Origin: Bacillus sp. M6-12
GTDB taxonomy: Bacteria > Bacillota > Bacilli > Bacillales > DSM-1321
Reading direction: 5' to 3'
Length of the DNA stretch: 64,000 bases
Assembly: GCF_002860285.1 (NCBI RefSeq)
Contig: NZ_PGVF01000014.1
Coordinates: 372,001-436,000, forward strand
The translations under genes and the position numbers were made by a program. This document shows, in pieces, positions 28,009-37,719 of the stretch (positions are counted from its first letter, which is position 1; every line of letters begins with the position of its first letter). The notes beneath the pieces were generated by a model. It was not told where the DNA came from. It saw nothing but the letters and a program-made list of their open reading frames with translations, and did no database searches.

Positions 28009-29244
28009 TTGGGGAGAAATACTTATTTGACCAAAGTGCTAACAATTCATTGGCTAATTTGGGGTTTTGTGGCGCTGGATAGGCTGATTATCGGCTATGC
28101 AATGCCAGCCATAGCTCCTGAATTGCATTTGAATCAGGCTCAAATTTCCTGGATTTTTGCTGTACTTTCCATTAGCTGGGGATTTTTTGCTTATATCGGT
28201 GGGGGGGTCTCCGACCAGATTGGCAGAAAAAGGGTGATTGTACCTGCAACATTTATCTTTACGCTGCTTTCATGGGGAACTGGTTTTGTAAAATCTTTCG
28301 GTGCCATGCTTGGCGTTCGGGCATTGATGGGAGCAGCGGAAGGCGCTTATTACCCTTCGGCGACAGCGTTATTGACTGATGTAGCTGATAAAGAAAAAAG
28401 GGGTATGGTAATTGGTATTCATCAATCTGCTTTCCCTTTAATGGGTGGATTACTTGGACCGTTGTATGTAACAGCGGTAATAGGTTTTTTCCACGACTGG
28501 AGAATGGTTTTCTATCTCACACTCATTCCGGGAATCATTTTAGCCATCGTACATTGGAAATTTGTTAACGAATCCCCGAAAGTCACAATAGAGCATGCTG
28601 CAAGTACGAGTGTGAAAGTCAACTGGACAGAACCATTTAAATCAAGGAACGTCATTCTTACAACTATTATTATGATATTTTTTATGTCTTGGACGATTCT
28701 GTTTATCGTTTTTGGTGCAACTTATTTGACCCAAGAAAGGGGTCTAAGCTTGGGAGTCGCCAATGGTATTATGTCGGCTTGGGGAATTGGAGCCTTTTTA
28801 GGAATGCCGATTTTGTCGTCGCTTTCTGATCGGGTAGGCCGAAAGAAAGTATTGATAACCGGCATGATTTTATGCGGAGTATTTACTTTATTGTTCTTTT
28901 TCTCTCCAACAAATTTCTGGGCGTTATTTATATTGATGTTACTTGCCGGGGGATTCGGTCAGGGAGTTTATCCGATATTCACCGCTCTTATTCCTGCTGA
29001 ATCTGTACCGGAGCATGTGAAAGGAGCTGCGATCGGTGTTCCGCTTGCGGTCGGTGAGATTATTGGTGGTGGTTTCTTCCCAGCAATAATAGCCACTATT
29101 GCGTTCAATTATGGTTTTGGCCTGTCATTCATCGGCATCCTTTCAGGTATTGCTGTAATTGTATGTGCCTTCATTGCATTTGGAATTAAAGAAACAATTT
29201 CAGTTCATGCAGACACATCACAAAATACAATTACCCATCATTAA
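28009..29244 (+). CDS. MFS transporter of the amide/ureide cluster
   Basis: The 411-residue protein has 12 predicted membrane helices and the two MFS loop motifs (SDQIGRKRVIV and SDRVGRKKVLI). It resembles the anion:cation symporter and aromatic-acid symporter branches, which import organic acids. TTG 28009 sits behind GAGGGGGGC, 19 bases after the deacetylase-like gene, so it is the third gene of the operon. It probably takes up the substrate of the two hydrolases. A terminator follows at 29346. Confidence 0.85.
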   Translation: MGRNTYLTKVLTIHWLIWGFVALDRLIIGYAMPAIAPELHLNQAQISWIFAVLSISWGFFAYIGGGVSDQIGRKRVIVPATFIFTLLSWGTGFVKSFGAMLGVRALMGAAEGAYYPSATALLTDVADKEKRGMVIGIHQSAFPLMGGLLGPLYVTAVIGFFHDWRMVFYLTLIPGIILAIVHWKFVNESPKVTIEHAASTSVKVNWTEPFKSRNVILTTIIMIFFMSWTILFIVFGATYLTQERGLSLGVANGIMSAWGIGAFLGMPILSSLSDRVGRKKVLITGMILCGVFTLLFFFSPTNFWALFILMLLAGGFGQGVYPIFTALIPAESVPEHVKGAAIGVPLAVGEIIGGGFFPAIIATIAFNYGFGLSFIGILSGIAVIVCAFIAFGIKETISVHADTSQNTITHH

Positions 29245-29345
29245 AGCAGATTTCTTGGGAAAATGCCCTTTTTAGCTCAAGAAGAGGCATGTACTTCTAA
29301 GAAAAATATGCATTTTTTTCTCATCTTGTCGGTGAGGGGAATTGT

Positions 29346-29376
29346 AGGATACAGTTTGACTTGCTGTATCCTTTTG
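29346..29376 (+). terminator. Intrinsic terminator after the MFS gene
   Basis: AGGATACAG pairs with CTGTATCCT across an 8-9-base loop, followed by TTTTG. Confidence 0.75.
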
Positions 29377-29593
29377 TAATTGTTTGAAAACTGGGGGCAG
29401 GAAAACAAAAAAAACTGATGGTATATGAACCTATGTTTTCTTTCGTACTAGGGATGTTGAAGAAAAAAGGGACAAGGAGTCATTCATTTTTTTGAGAGTA
29501 ATAAAGTGAATGATTCTTAACAAGGGGAGATATAAAACTACATTTAATAGTAAACAACATCATTAAAATCAATGTCTTCTATAAACTAATCCG

Positions 29594-29638
29594 AAACCAC
29601 TTTTCAATTGGGTCCTCACTCATTGAAAGGTGGTTTTT
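29594..29638 (+). terminator. Second hairpin terminator downstream of the MFS gene
   Basis: AAACCAC-TTTTCAAT pairs with ATTGAAAGGTGGTTT and runs into a T tract. An inverted repeat also lies at about 29478-29517 (TCATTCAT with ATGAATGA-like sequence). Confidence 0.75.
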
Positions 29639-29699
29639 TGTTGGAAGTTTAAACTTGCAAGTTATTCCTATTCTATTCTTACTGTCAGCGTAGAGGTAG

Positions 29700-30456
29700 A
29701 CCGGCACTGAATATTTCCCTATAATCAAATTGCATGTTTGCTTAATAACATAATTCAATGGACGTGAGCTGAATTAACAATATTGATACTCTTTTACAGA
29801 CGTTAGTTCCTCAGGCAAGGAAAAATAGCTGGCACACCTGTATTGGGTGCCAAATGCAGTTCACTTATTGACGGCAAGAAAGATCTTAGAAAAGAGGTAC
29901 ATCCTGATAAAGGAACATGAATTTGATATTCAATTCTTCGACAATGGTTGTATTTTTATGAGGTCATAAAAGAAAAAGGAGACCATACGATAAAAGGGAT
30001 AATTAATAAAATAGAGGTTGGAGACTGGCTGTAGGACTTTTCTTTTCTGTTAACAACCAATCAATTCGCAACCAAGCAGGATAGAGAAATGCTTCAGAAC
30101 AATTATCATCAAATGATTTATTTGCCTGAATCGCCTGCAGAAACTATTCAGTTTTTGCAATTGGATTTCCGTTCAGGTTTTAATAGTAAAATGCCAAATG
30201 GGGATTTTGCTGGGTGAACCATAATAGTTCATTTTATAGGAGTGAAGGGCTTCTTTGTCCACGCAGAAATTGCATCATCAATAGCTTGGGCGTGATTTGG
30301 GGTACTAAAGAGGAAGCAGATTTCATTATGAAAAATGTTTTATTAATCACGAGGAAATTTGGCTGCAAAAGTAATTTTAGAATTTACCCTACAGCAAAAG
30401 CTTTTATGGATGATTTTTTAATAATAATAAAAAACATTTCAAACAAGAGTATATAA
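29700..30456. other. Gene-poor region with short degenerate frames
   Basis: About 750 bases hold only short frames in different registers. One is a stretch with GTPVLGAKCSSLIDGKKDLR ending near 29920; another runs to 30456 and ends FRIYPTAKAFMDDFLII. None has a ribosome site and I recognise no family. They may be remnants of one or two decayed genes. The rest, to the ABC exporter at 30688, shows nothing I can name. Confidence 0.35.
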
Positions 30457-30687
30457 GTTAGTGAAATTTTATACTCTGCTTTTTTCATTAAGTGTTGGAG
30501 TCTACATAGGAAAGATTTTCAGGGTTTATGGATATTATTATTTTAAAGGATAAAATCTTGAAAAATTCTTATTTATCAGATAGTAAAAATTTGGTAAACT
30601 GTTTAGGGATTCTAATATTAGGGCTTTTTTTGATTAGATTATAAAAAAGGCGAAATGCGCGCCACAATTCACTCGGGGGAATACATA

Positions 30688-32451
30688 TTGAAAGTTTTCA
30701 GGCAATTAATGTGGTTTTTCAGGCAAGAAAAAAACTCTTATATATTGGGAATATTGCTGCTATGCATGGTCGCGGTTCTGCAATTGGTTCCTCCTAAAAT
30801 AATTGGGATCATTGTAGATCTAATTGAAAACCGCGAGCTTACAATTAAAACACTTTTTAAATGGATGGGATATCTTGCACTTGCGGGACTGGTGATGTAT
30901 GGCCTGAGGTATTACTGGAGGATTATGATTTTCGGTTCTGCCGTTAAATTGTCCCGTCAGCTTCGAAATCAGCTGTATGACCATTTTACAAATATGTCGC
31001 AGGCTTTTTATAAAAGAAAACGGATTGGTGATTTAATGGCGCATGCCACCAATGATCTGCAGGCAATTCAGCAGACAGCTGGGGCAGGAGTGTTAACACT
31101 CGTAGATTCACTGGCTACAGGGGGATTTGTTATTGTTGCCATGTCACTGATAAATTGGAAACTTACCCTGATCTGCCTGCTGCCTATGCCAATTATGGCT
31201 TATCTCACAAGCTATTACGGCACTCTTTTGCATAATAGGTTTCATAAAGCTCAGGAAGCGTTCTCGGATTTAAATGATAAAACCCAGGAAAGTATTAATG
31301 GGATTAAAGTGATTAAAACCTTTGGGCAGGAAAAAGAAGATATTGATGCCTTCAGGAAACAATCTTTTGAAGTTGTAAGAAAGAACATTGCAGTTGCCAG
31401 GGTAGATGCATTATTTGACCCCACGATCTCGGTAATTGTCGGCCTCTCATATTTTTTGACTGTCGCTGTTGGGGCCCGCTTTGTACTATCTGGCGAAATG
31501 TCGATTGGAGACCTTGTTTCATTTTCTTCGTATTTAGGTTTATTAATCTGGCCTATGCTGGCATTTGGCTGGCTGTTTAATATTGTTGAAAGAGGCAGGG
31601 CTTCATACGACCGGGTTCAAAACCTTCTTAACGAAAAAGCGGATATCGCAGATAAGGAGAATGCTATTCAAAGTGCTCCGGCAGGTGATTTAGTTTTCCG
31701 GATTTCAGCCTTCCGGTTTCCCGACGACGCCCATCCTGTCTTGAAAAATATCACATTTAATTTAAAACGCGGTGAAACCCTGGGAGTGGCCGGCAAAACT
31801 GGATCAGGAAAAACCTCTTTGCTAAAGCTGCTCACAAGAGAATTTGACCAATATGAAGGAACCATCCAATTTGGAGGGAATGAAATTAAAGAATTCAGTA
31901 TCCAGCATTTTCGAAATTCGATAGGTTATGTTCCACAGGATCATTTTCTGTTTTCCGCAACTGTTGCTGATAATATTGCATTCGCCCGGCCGGAAGCGGG
32001 TTATTCAGAAATAATGGATGCGGCCCAGTCTGCACATATCCATAATGACATCCTGCAATTTTCAGAAGGCTATGAAACAGTGGTCGGAGAAAGGGGTGTT
32101 TCTTTATCGGGGGGGCAGAAGCAAAGAATCTCAATTGCCCGGGCGCTTATTAAAAATCCGGAGCTGCTTATCCTGGATGATTCCTTATCTGCTGTAGATG
32201 CCCGTACCGAGGAAATGATTCTGCAGAACTTAAAGGAGAACCGAAACGGAAAAACAACAATTATTACTGCGCATAGGCTGAGCGCTATCCAGCACGCCAA
32301 TTTAATTATAGTCTTGAACGAGGGAACCATCGTCCAAAGCGGGACACACCAGCAGCTTATGAGTGTGCATGGCTGGTATAAAGACATGTTCATCCGTCAG
32401 CAGCTGGAAGAACTTGTAGAGCATGGAGGAGGACATGGAAGAAAAAATTAA
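30688..32451 (+). CDS. Heterodimeric ABC exporter, BmrC/YheI-like subunit
   Basis: This is one half of a type IV ABC exporter (six-helix membrane domain plus nucleotide-binding domain). The 587-residue protein has Walker A GKTGSGKT (about 369-376), signature LSGGQKQR (473-480) and Walker B LLILDDS, in which the catalytic Glu is Asp498. That Asp is typical of the BmrC-type subunit with a non-hydrolysing site. I chose TTG 30688, eight bases after CGGGGG; ATG 30655 would include that site in the gene. It overlaps the partner gene by 17 bases. The substrate is unknown; relatives export drugs. Confidence 0.88.
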   Translation: MKVFRQLMWFFRQEKNSYILGILLLCMVAVLQLVPPKIIGIIVDLIENRELTIKTLFKWMGYLALAGLVMYGLRYYWRIMIFGSAVKLSRQLRNQLYDHFTNMSQAFYKRKRIGDLMAHATNDLQAIQQTAGAGVLTLVDSLATGGFVIVAMSLINWKLTLICLLPMPIMAYLTSYYGTLLHNRFHKAQEAFSDLNDKTQESINGIKVIKTFGQEKEDIDAFRKQSFEVVRKNIAVARVDALFDPTISVIVGLSYFLTVAVGARFVLSGEMSIGDLVSFSSYLGLLIWPMLAFGWLFNIVERGRASYDRVQNLLNEKADIADKENAIQSAPAGDLVFRISAFRFPDDAHPVLKNITFNLKRGETLGVAGKTGSGKTSLLKLLTREFDQYEGTIQFGGNEIKEFSIQHFRNSIGYVPQDHFLFSATVADNIAFARPEAGYSEIMDAAQSAHIHNDILQFSEGYETVVGERGVSLSGGQKQRISIARALIKNPELLILDDSLSAVDARTEEMILQNLKENRNGKTTIITAHRLSAIQHANLIIVLNEGTIVQSGTHQQLMSVHGWYKDMFIRQQLEELVEHGGGHGRKN

Positions 32452-34231
32452 AACAATAAGCGCCAAAGAGCAGCGAATTGTTATAAAGCGCTTGCTGAAT
32501 TATACGAAACCGCATAAGAAATTAATCTTGATGGCTTTTTTCTGCCTGTTTTTAACAACGCTCGGTGATATTGCAGGACCATTATTGGTGAAAATTTTCT
32601 TAGACGATTATTTAACGAAAAATAATATTGTGTTTGGACCGCTTGCCATACTTGCTGGCTCTTTTTTGACCATTCAAGTACTGAATTTTTTTATTAGCTA
32701 TTATCAGCTTCTAAAATTTCAGGAGATTGCTTTAAAGATCATACAGGAGCTAAGAGTTGATACTTTCTCAAAGGTCCATCAGCTGGGGTTAAAGTATTTT
32801 GACCAAACACCTGGCGGAAGTACTGTATCGCGGATCACTAATGATACCGAGGCAATAAAAGATATGTTTGTTACTGTACTGGGTACATTTGTACAAAGCT
32901 TTTTCCTGCTTGGCGGAATTCTGACCGCGATGTTTTTCCTGAATGTTAAGCTGGCAATATTCTGTCTCTTTCTTCTGCCGCTCTTATATTTTGTAATTAA
33001 GAAATACAGGGAGCACAGTTCAAGATTTTATCAGGAAATGCGCGAACGGCTTAGTCAGATGAATGCAAAAATAAATGAATCTCTTCAAGGAATGGCGATA
33101 ATCCAAGTCTTTAATCAAGAACGCCGGCTCCGCCAGGAATTTAAACAAGTAAACGAAATGCATTTTTCGGCGGGAATGAAGAATATAAAAGTGGAAGGAT
33201 TATTGCTTCGTCCCGCAATCGATTTGATTTATGTTCTAGCTATTATGATCGTTTTAAGCTATTTTGGAATATCATCCTTCCAATCGCCCATTGAAATAGG
33301 AGTACTGTATGCTTTTATTAATTACATAGACCGATTCTTTGAGCCGGTCAATCAGGTAATGCAGCGATTATCGTTATTTCAGCAGGCGATCATTGCGGCT
33401 TCCCGTGTATTTAAGGTTTTGGATGAAGGTGAATTAGCACCGGCATACACGGGTGGGGACGTTAACAACATTACAGCAGGGAAAATTGAATTTAAGAATG
33501 TCAGCTTTTCATACGATGACAAAAGAGATGTTCTAAAAAATATATCTTTTACTGTCATGCCAGGAGAAACTGTAGCTCTTGTTGGGCATACTGGGAGCGG
33601 AAAAAGCTCTATTATTAACTTAATGATGAGGTTCTATGAATTCAACAGGGGAGATATCCTAATAGACGAAGTCACAATCAAGGATTATCATAATGAAGAG
33701 CTGCGCAGGAAAATGGGGCTGGTTCTTCAGGATCCGTTTTTATTCTTTGGGACTGTCAAAGACAATATCCGGCTTAATAAAGAGGCGATATCTGATCATG
33801 ATATTCGTGAAGCTGCCGAGTTTGTACAGGCGCATAAGTTTATTGAACAGCTTCCAGAGGGGTATGACCATAAAGTGGCTGAAAGAGGTTCTACATTTTC
33901 AAGCGGTCAGAGACAGCTGATCGCCTTTGCAAGGACCATTGCTTCCAACCCCAAAATTTTGGTGCTGGATGAGGCAACAGCCAGCATTGATACTGAGACA
34001 GAGGAAGCCATACAGGCTGCTCTTGAGAAAATGCGAAGAGGGCGAACGACCATTGCCATCGCTCACAGGCTTTCTACAATCCAGGATGCCGACACCATAC
34101 TTGTGCTCCACCAGGGAGAAATAGTAGAGAGAGGCACCCATCAGCAGCTTCTTCAGAAACAGGGACTATATTATAAAATGTATTTGCTTCAAAACGGATT
34201 GGCCGACAGGTTTGAAAATGCGGTTCATTAA
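32435..34231 (+). CDS. Heterodimeric ABC exporter, BmrD/YheH-like subunit
   Basis: The partner half-transporter has six membrane helices, Walker A GHTGSGKS (about 384-391), Walker B ILVLDEA with the canonical Glu513, and a signature altered to FSSGQ. A canonical Glu with an altered signature complements the Asp variant next door, giving one working and one degenerate ATP site. ATG 32435 follows GGAGGA and overlaps the first gene; ATG 32423 is an alternative. The pair forms one operon inserted in the yneF-ynzD interval. Confidence 0.88.
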   Translation: MEEKIKTISAKEQRIVIKRLLNYTKPHKKLILMAFFCLFLTTLGDIAGPLLVKIFLDDYLTKNNIVFGPLAILAGSFLTIQVLNFFISYYQLLKFQEIALKIIQELRVDTFSKVHQLGLKYFDQTPGGSTVSRITNDTEAIKDMFVTVLGTFVQSFFLLGGILTAMFFLNVKLAIFCLFLLPLLYFVIKKYREHSSRFYQEMRERLSQMNAKINESLQGMAIIQVFNQERRLRQEFKQVNEMHFSAGMKNIKVEGLLLRPAIDLIYVLAIMIVLSYFGISSFQSPIEIGVLYAFINYIDRFFEPVNQVMQRLSLFQQAIIAASRVFKVLDEGELAPAYTGGDVNNITAGKIEFKNVSFSYDDKRDVLKNISFTVMPGETVALVGHTGSGKSSIINLMMRFYEFNRGDILIDEVTIKDYHNEELRRKMGLVLQDPFLFFGTVKDNIRLNKEAISDHDIREAAEFVQAHKFIEQLPEGYDHKVAERGSTFSSGQRQLIAFARTIASNPKILVLDEATASIDTETEEAIQAALEKMRRGRTTIAIAHRLSTIQDADTILVLHQGEIVERGTHQQLLQKQGLYYKMYLLQNGLADRFENAVH

Positions 34232-34297
34232 GTTTAAGCCGGTGGATACGGAAGACTGGAGAGTTGCGGTGGACCAAGCAGCGGAGAGTAACAGCAT

Positions 34298-34465
34298 TTA
34301 ATTAATATTATTTTTTAAATATTTGGTATTATAAAGGTTTAATAACCGGTCTAATTCCTGGCTATGTTTTACGGTGATATGAGAACTCAACCCATTTTTC
34401 AGTACTACCAGGAATAGTTCCAGTCTCTTTTCTTCAATTAGTTCAAGAAGCTCTTGTTTTAACAC
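34298..34465 (-). CDS. ynzD: Spo0E-like aspartyl-phosphate phosphatase (YnzD-type)
   Basis: A 55-residue protein is encoded on the minus strand from GTG 34465, with GAGAGG upstream, to TAA at 34298. It reads LLELIEEKRLELFLVVLKNG and then the Spo0E signature SQELDRLLNLY; such small helical-hairpin proteins dephosphorylate Spo0A~P and delay sporulation. ynzD lies beside ccdA in B. subtilis, and ccdA is the next gene here, on the opposite strand. The symbol rests on position plus motif. Confidence 0.85.
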   Translation of the reverse strand: MLKQELLELIEEKRLELFLVVLKNGLSSHITVKHSQELDRLLNLYNTKYLKNNIN

Positions 34466-34699
34466 GGCTGAGACCTCTCATTTATTGGGATTATTAAATA
34501 AGTATAATAGAGTGTGAATTTAAATTCAAATGAGTAGGCCTAATATGATTAAAATTGTATTCAAATATATGATGAAAAAAGAACTTATTTGAATAAATAA
34601 ACATCTAAGCAGCCATACAAAATTCACAAAAGGATTCATATCTTTATACGTATTGATTTGTTAGAATAATATAAGAGGTCAATTTAGGAGTTGTAAGTA

Positions 34700-35407
34700 A
34701 TGAATGATGTAAATGTTTTCCTTGCCTTTGGTGCAGGGGTTCTTAGTTTTATTTCACCCTGCTGTTTACCGCTGTATCCAGCGTTTTTATCTTATATTAC
34801 TGGTATGAGTGTAGGAGAAATAAAAACAGATAACGCTATGCTGCAGCGGCGGAGTATGCTTCATACTATTTTCTTTTTGCTCGGTTTTTCTGTCATTTTT
34901 ATTGCAATTGGCTTTGGTGCTTCATTTATAGGAAGTTTCTTTAACACATATAAAGACTTGATCAGACAAATCGGCGCAATTGTTATTGTATTCTTCGGTT
35001 TTGTTATTATCGGGCTTTTCCAGCCGAAATTTCTTATGCAGGATAAGCGTTTCGAATTTAAACGGAGGCCTAGCGGTTACCTTGGTTCATCATTAATTGG
35101 GATGGCCTTTGCTGCAGGATGGACACCGTGTACAGGACCTATCCTGATGGCTGTACTGGCGCTTGCTGCAACCAATCCAAGCTCCAGCTTGTTTTACATG
35201 ATTGCCTATATATTGGGCTTTGCGATTCCGTTTTTCATCCTATCTTTCTTCATCGGAAAACTGAAATGGATCAGAAAACATAGTCATATAATTGTAAATG
35301 TCGGTGGGTATATCATGATTTTTATGGGAATTTTATTATTCTTTGATTTGATGACAAAAATCATTATCTGGCTTTCCCCGCTTTTTGGCGGTTTTACGGG
35401 ATTTTAA
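34700..35407 (+). CDS. ccdA: Thiol-disulfide membrane protein CcdA
   Basis: CcdA moves reducing equivalents across the membrane for cytochrome c maturation and spore formation. The 235-residue protein has six membrane helices and the two redox Cys regions: [11 protein letters not shown] (Cys21-Cys22, adjacent) and [10 protein letters not shown] (Cys144). Length matches the family. ATG 34700 has a GGAG site. yneI and yneJ follow as in B. subtilis. Confidence 0.95.
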   Translation: MNDVNVFLAFGAGVLSFISPCCLPLYPAFLSYITGMSVGEIKTDNAMLQRRSMLHTIFFLLGFSVIFIAIGFGASFIGSFFNTYKDLIRQIGAIVIVFFGFVIIGLFQPKFLMQDKRFEFKRRPSGYLGSSLIGMAFAAGWTPCTGPILMAVLALAATNPSSSLFYMIAYILGFAIPFFILSFFIGKLKWIRKHSHIIVNVGGYIMIFMGILLFFDLMTKIIIWLSPLFGGFTGF

Positions 35408-35566
35408 TAGTTTTATCTTAACTTTGATTCCAATTTTGTCGCATTTTTTTCATTGATATTAGACTTTAGGTTAGTTATATTTAACAATATGTATATAGGT
35501 AAAATAATCTATTTTCTATGGCGATATATTTTCAACCGTGGTTTCAATGGCGAGGAGGATCCAGCA

Positions 35567-35926
35567 GTGACTAGAATATTGATAGTTGATGATGCAAAAT
35601 TTATGAGAATAACTCTTTGTAATATCTTGAAAAAAGCTGATTTTGAAATTGCAGGTGAAGGAGAGAACGGAAGGCAGGCAATTGAAATGTTCCGTGAACT
35701 TAAACCTGATCTGGTCATAATGGACATCACGATGCCTGAATTAAGCGGTCTTGATGCAATAAAACAAATTAAGCTGGAGTTTCCCCAAGCTAAGGTAATT
35801 ATGTGTTCGGCTATGGGACAGCAAAAAATGGTGATGGAAGCAATTGAAGCCGGTGCAAAAGATTTTATCATTAAGCCATTCGATGAAAACCGGGTACTTG
35901 AAGCAGTAAGCCGGGTTCTCAGTTGA
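35567..35926 (+). CDS. yneI: CheY-like single-domain response regulator YneI
   Basis: A 119-residue receiver domain without an output domain. The acidic pocket (VDDAKFM), the phospho-acceptor Asp in DLVIMDITMPE, the Ser/Thr switch (CSAMG) and the Lys in IIKPFDE are all present. GTG 35567 is chosen because GAGGAGG precedes it and homologues start MTRILIVDDAKFM; the frame is open further upstream, to 35453, without support. Its kinase and partner are unknown. Confidence 0.93.
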   Translation: MTRILIVDDAKFMRITLCNILKKADFEIAGEGENGRQAIEMFRELKPDLVIMDITMPELSGLDAIKQIKLEFPQAKVIMCSAMGQQKMVMEAIEAGAKDFIIKPFDENRVLEAVSRVLS

Positions 35927-35952
35927 CCGTTAGAATGCTCTAACGGTTTTTT
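35926..35952 (+). terminator. Intrinsic terminator after yneI
   Basis: ACCGTTAGA and TCTAACGGT form a perfect 9-bp stem with a 4-base loop and a T run, overlapping the last base of the stop codon. Confidence 0.9.
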
Positions 35953-36122
35953 GCTGATTTGGAAAGCTAGCTATTGAATTCCTTCAAAATGAAGTATTTC
36001 TATTGGAGAGTTTTCTAAACTATAAAATTTCAGTTACCTCCCAGTGAATCCTTTTTTTCACCATCTCTATAGGCTATAATAAGGGAGAACTTTATCCTAC
36101 ATACATAAAGGAATGAAAATAT

Positions 36123-36599
36123 TTGATTTATTTGTCTACTGGTTTTGCTATATTCATGGCTATTCTGGTGATGTTTATCAGAATGAAAGCGGCAAAACGG
36201 CCGGTGTCAGCCAGAAAAATAATTTTGCCCCCTATTTTTATGAGTACTGGGGCACTTATGTTTATTCACCCTATGTTCAGAGTAACATTATTGGAAGTCT
36301 TAGAGGCTTTGACAGTAGGTTTGCTATTTTCCATCTTATTAATAAAAACATCTAATTTTGAAATCAGAGACAAACATATATATCTTAAAAGGTCAAAAGC
36401 TTTTGCTTTTATCCTGATTGGACTTTTGATCATCAGAATTATTGCGAAACTGATTTTAAGTTCCTCGATAGATGTCGGAGAACTGAGCGGGATGTTCTGG
36501 ATCCTTGCGTTTGGAATGATTGTTCCTTGGCGTGCTGCTATGTATATGCAGTACAAAAAGCTGGAAAATGAATTGAATAAGAGAGTAAAGATAAAGTAA
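36123..36599 (+). CDS. yneJ: CcdC-family membrane protein YneJ
   Basis: YneJ (CcdC) is a multi-spanning membrane protein located after ccdA-yneI; in B. subtilis it is not essential for cytochrome c synthesis. The 158-residue protein has several helices and the family signatures RKIILPPIFMSTGALMF, DKHIYLKRSKAFAFIL and GMFWILAFGMIVPWRAAMY. The start is TTG 36123, nine bases after AAAGGA; a frame starting at 36113 is spurious. Confidence 0.9.
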   Translation: MIYLSTGFAIFMAILVMFIRMKAAKRPVSARKIILPPIFMSTGALMFIHPMFRVTLLEVLEALTVGLLFSILLIKTSNFEIRDKHIYLKRSKAFAFILIGLLIIRIIAKLILSSSIDVGELSGMFWILAFGMIVPWRAAMYMQYKKLENELNKRVKIK

Positions 36600-37137
36600 A
36601 ACAAATCGCTCACCCTTGTGGTGGGTTTTTTATTCAGTGGGAAAATATATTTTTTTAACTTTAGTCTTGTGTTAGCAAAAAAGCGGCTCAGTATTCTGCA
36701 GTGCCGCTTTTCTATCGGTCCAGTTTTTGGCAGGCCAAACTTAATGCTATAGGATGCTCTTTTGAGGATTGTGGCGAAAATGCCGACTTAATCTCTTTTC
36801 AGCAAAAAAATTATTGGCTAATACACTCATTATGTTTCCCCATGAAACTCACACTTTGATCCCGCTATGCTACCAAATAGATATCAATTGATATCTTACT
36901 GCTATCAGAATTTTTTCTTTAGATGAAGTAAGTTAGGAAATTAATGAAAAGATTGGCGAAAATTAAACTGCTCTGTATGTCTACTCTTGGCTGCAGTGAG
37001 ATCTCAGCTAATATTGCAGTCTACTATTTCGAAGTTTTCATAGATTACCTATTAATTTTAATAGGAACTGCTTTTTAGTTTTCTATATCTTAAGTTAGCT
37101 AGTGAATACGGGTAACGCTTAAATATATATTGTAATA
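36600..37137. other. Gene-free region with hairpins and an 18-bp palindrome
   Basis: No gene is seen in about 540 bases between yneJ and the convergent yceI. A weak hairpin with T run lies at 36606-36631. A better hairpin at 36677-36711 (AAAAGCGGC/GCCGCTTTT) can terminate either strand. A perfect palindrome AGATATCAATTGATATCT lies at 36879-36896. Confidence 0.6.
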
Positions 37138-37178
37138 AAAAGAGCCTGAAATCATTTATCAATGATTCCAGGCTCTTT
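37138..37178 (-). terminator. Intrinsic terminator of yceI
   Basis: AAAGAGCCTG and CAGGCTCTTT flank an inner AATCATT/AATGATT helix. On the minus strand it lies directly behind the yceI stop and runs into T residues. Confidence 0.85.
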
Positions 37179-37185
37179 GAACATA

Positions 37186-37719
37186 TTATGCTTGCTTTCC
37201 GGCTTCAATGGTAATGGACAATTTAATTTGGTCTCCAATTAGAACGCCGCCTGTTTCAAGGGCTGCATTGTAAGTCAGGCCGTAATCGCTGCGGTTTACT
37301 TTTCCTTCTGCACTGAAACCAACCTTTTCGTTCCCCCAAGGGTCTTTGCCCTGGCCCTCGAATGTAGCTGTAAACGTTTCGGAACGTGTAACCCCATGAA
37401 GTGTAACATCTCCAGTAATTTCGTATTCATCCTCATCTTTTTTTACAATGTTTGTAGATATAAAGGTGATGTTAGGATATTGTTCTACGTCAAAGAAATC
37501 CCCTGATTTAAGATGTGCATCCCGGTCGCCATTTCTTGTGTCAATACTGGAAGCATCTACACTGAATTCAATGTTTGCAGAAGTTAAATCTGAAGGGTCT
37601 GCATCAATAGAAGCATTAAAATTATGAAATACGCCTTTAACCTTTGCGATCATCATATGCTTTACTGAAAATTCTACACTGCTGTGTGTTGGATCTACTA
37701 CCCATTTTTCGTTTGCCAA
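37186..37719 (-). CDS. YceI-family lipid-binding protein
   Basis: YceI proteins form a lipocalin-like barrel that binds polyisoprenoids. The 177-residue protein shows WVVDPTHSSVEFSVKHMMIAKVKG at the start and the family blocks SIDTRNGDRDAHLKSGDFFDVEQYP and GDVTLHGVTR, ending in KLSITIEA. No signal peptide is present, so it is probably cytosolic, unlike E. coli YceI. TTG 37719 follows GGGGGA. It is monocistronic with its own terminator. Confidence 0.92.
   Translation of the reverse strand: MANEKWVVDPTHSSVEFSVKHMMIAKVKGVFHNFNASIDADPSDLTSANIEFSVDASSIDTRNGDRDAHLKSGDFFDVEQYPNITFISTNIVKKDEDEYEITGDVTLHGVTRSETFTATFEGQGKDPWGNEKVGFSAEGKVNRSDYGLTYNAALETGGVLIGDQIKLSITIEAGKQA

Noticed and set aside
29594-29638. 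Attachment site candidate at the hairpin after the MFS gene
   Set aside because: It is an ordinary stem followed by a T tract, and no matching copy was seen at the other edge of the insertion.
30214-30456. 80-residue plus-strand open frame
   Set aside because: Poor ribosome site, no recognisable domain, embedded in a region of short broken frames; listed only as part of a degenerate region.
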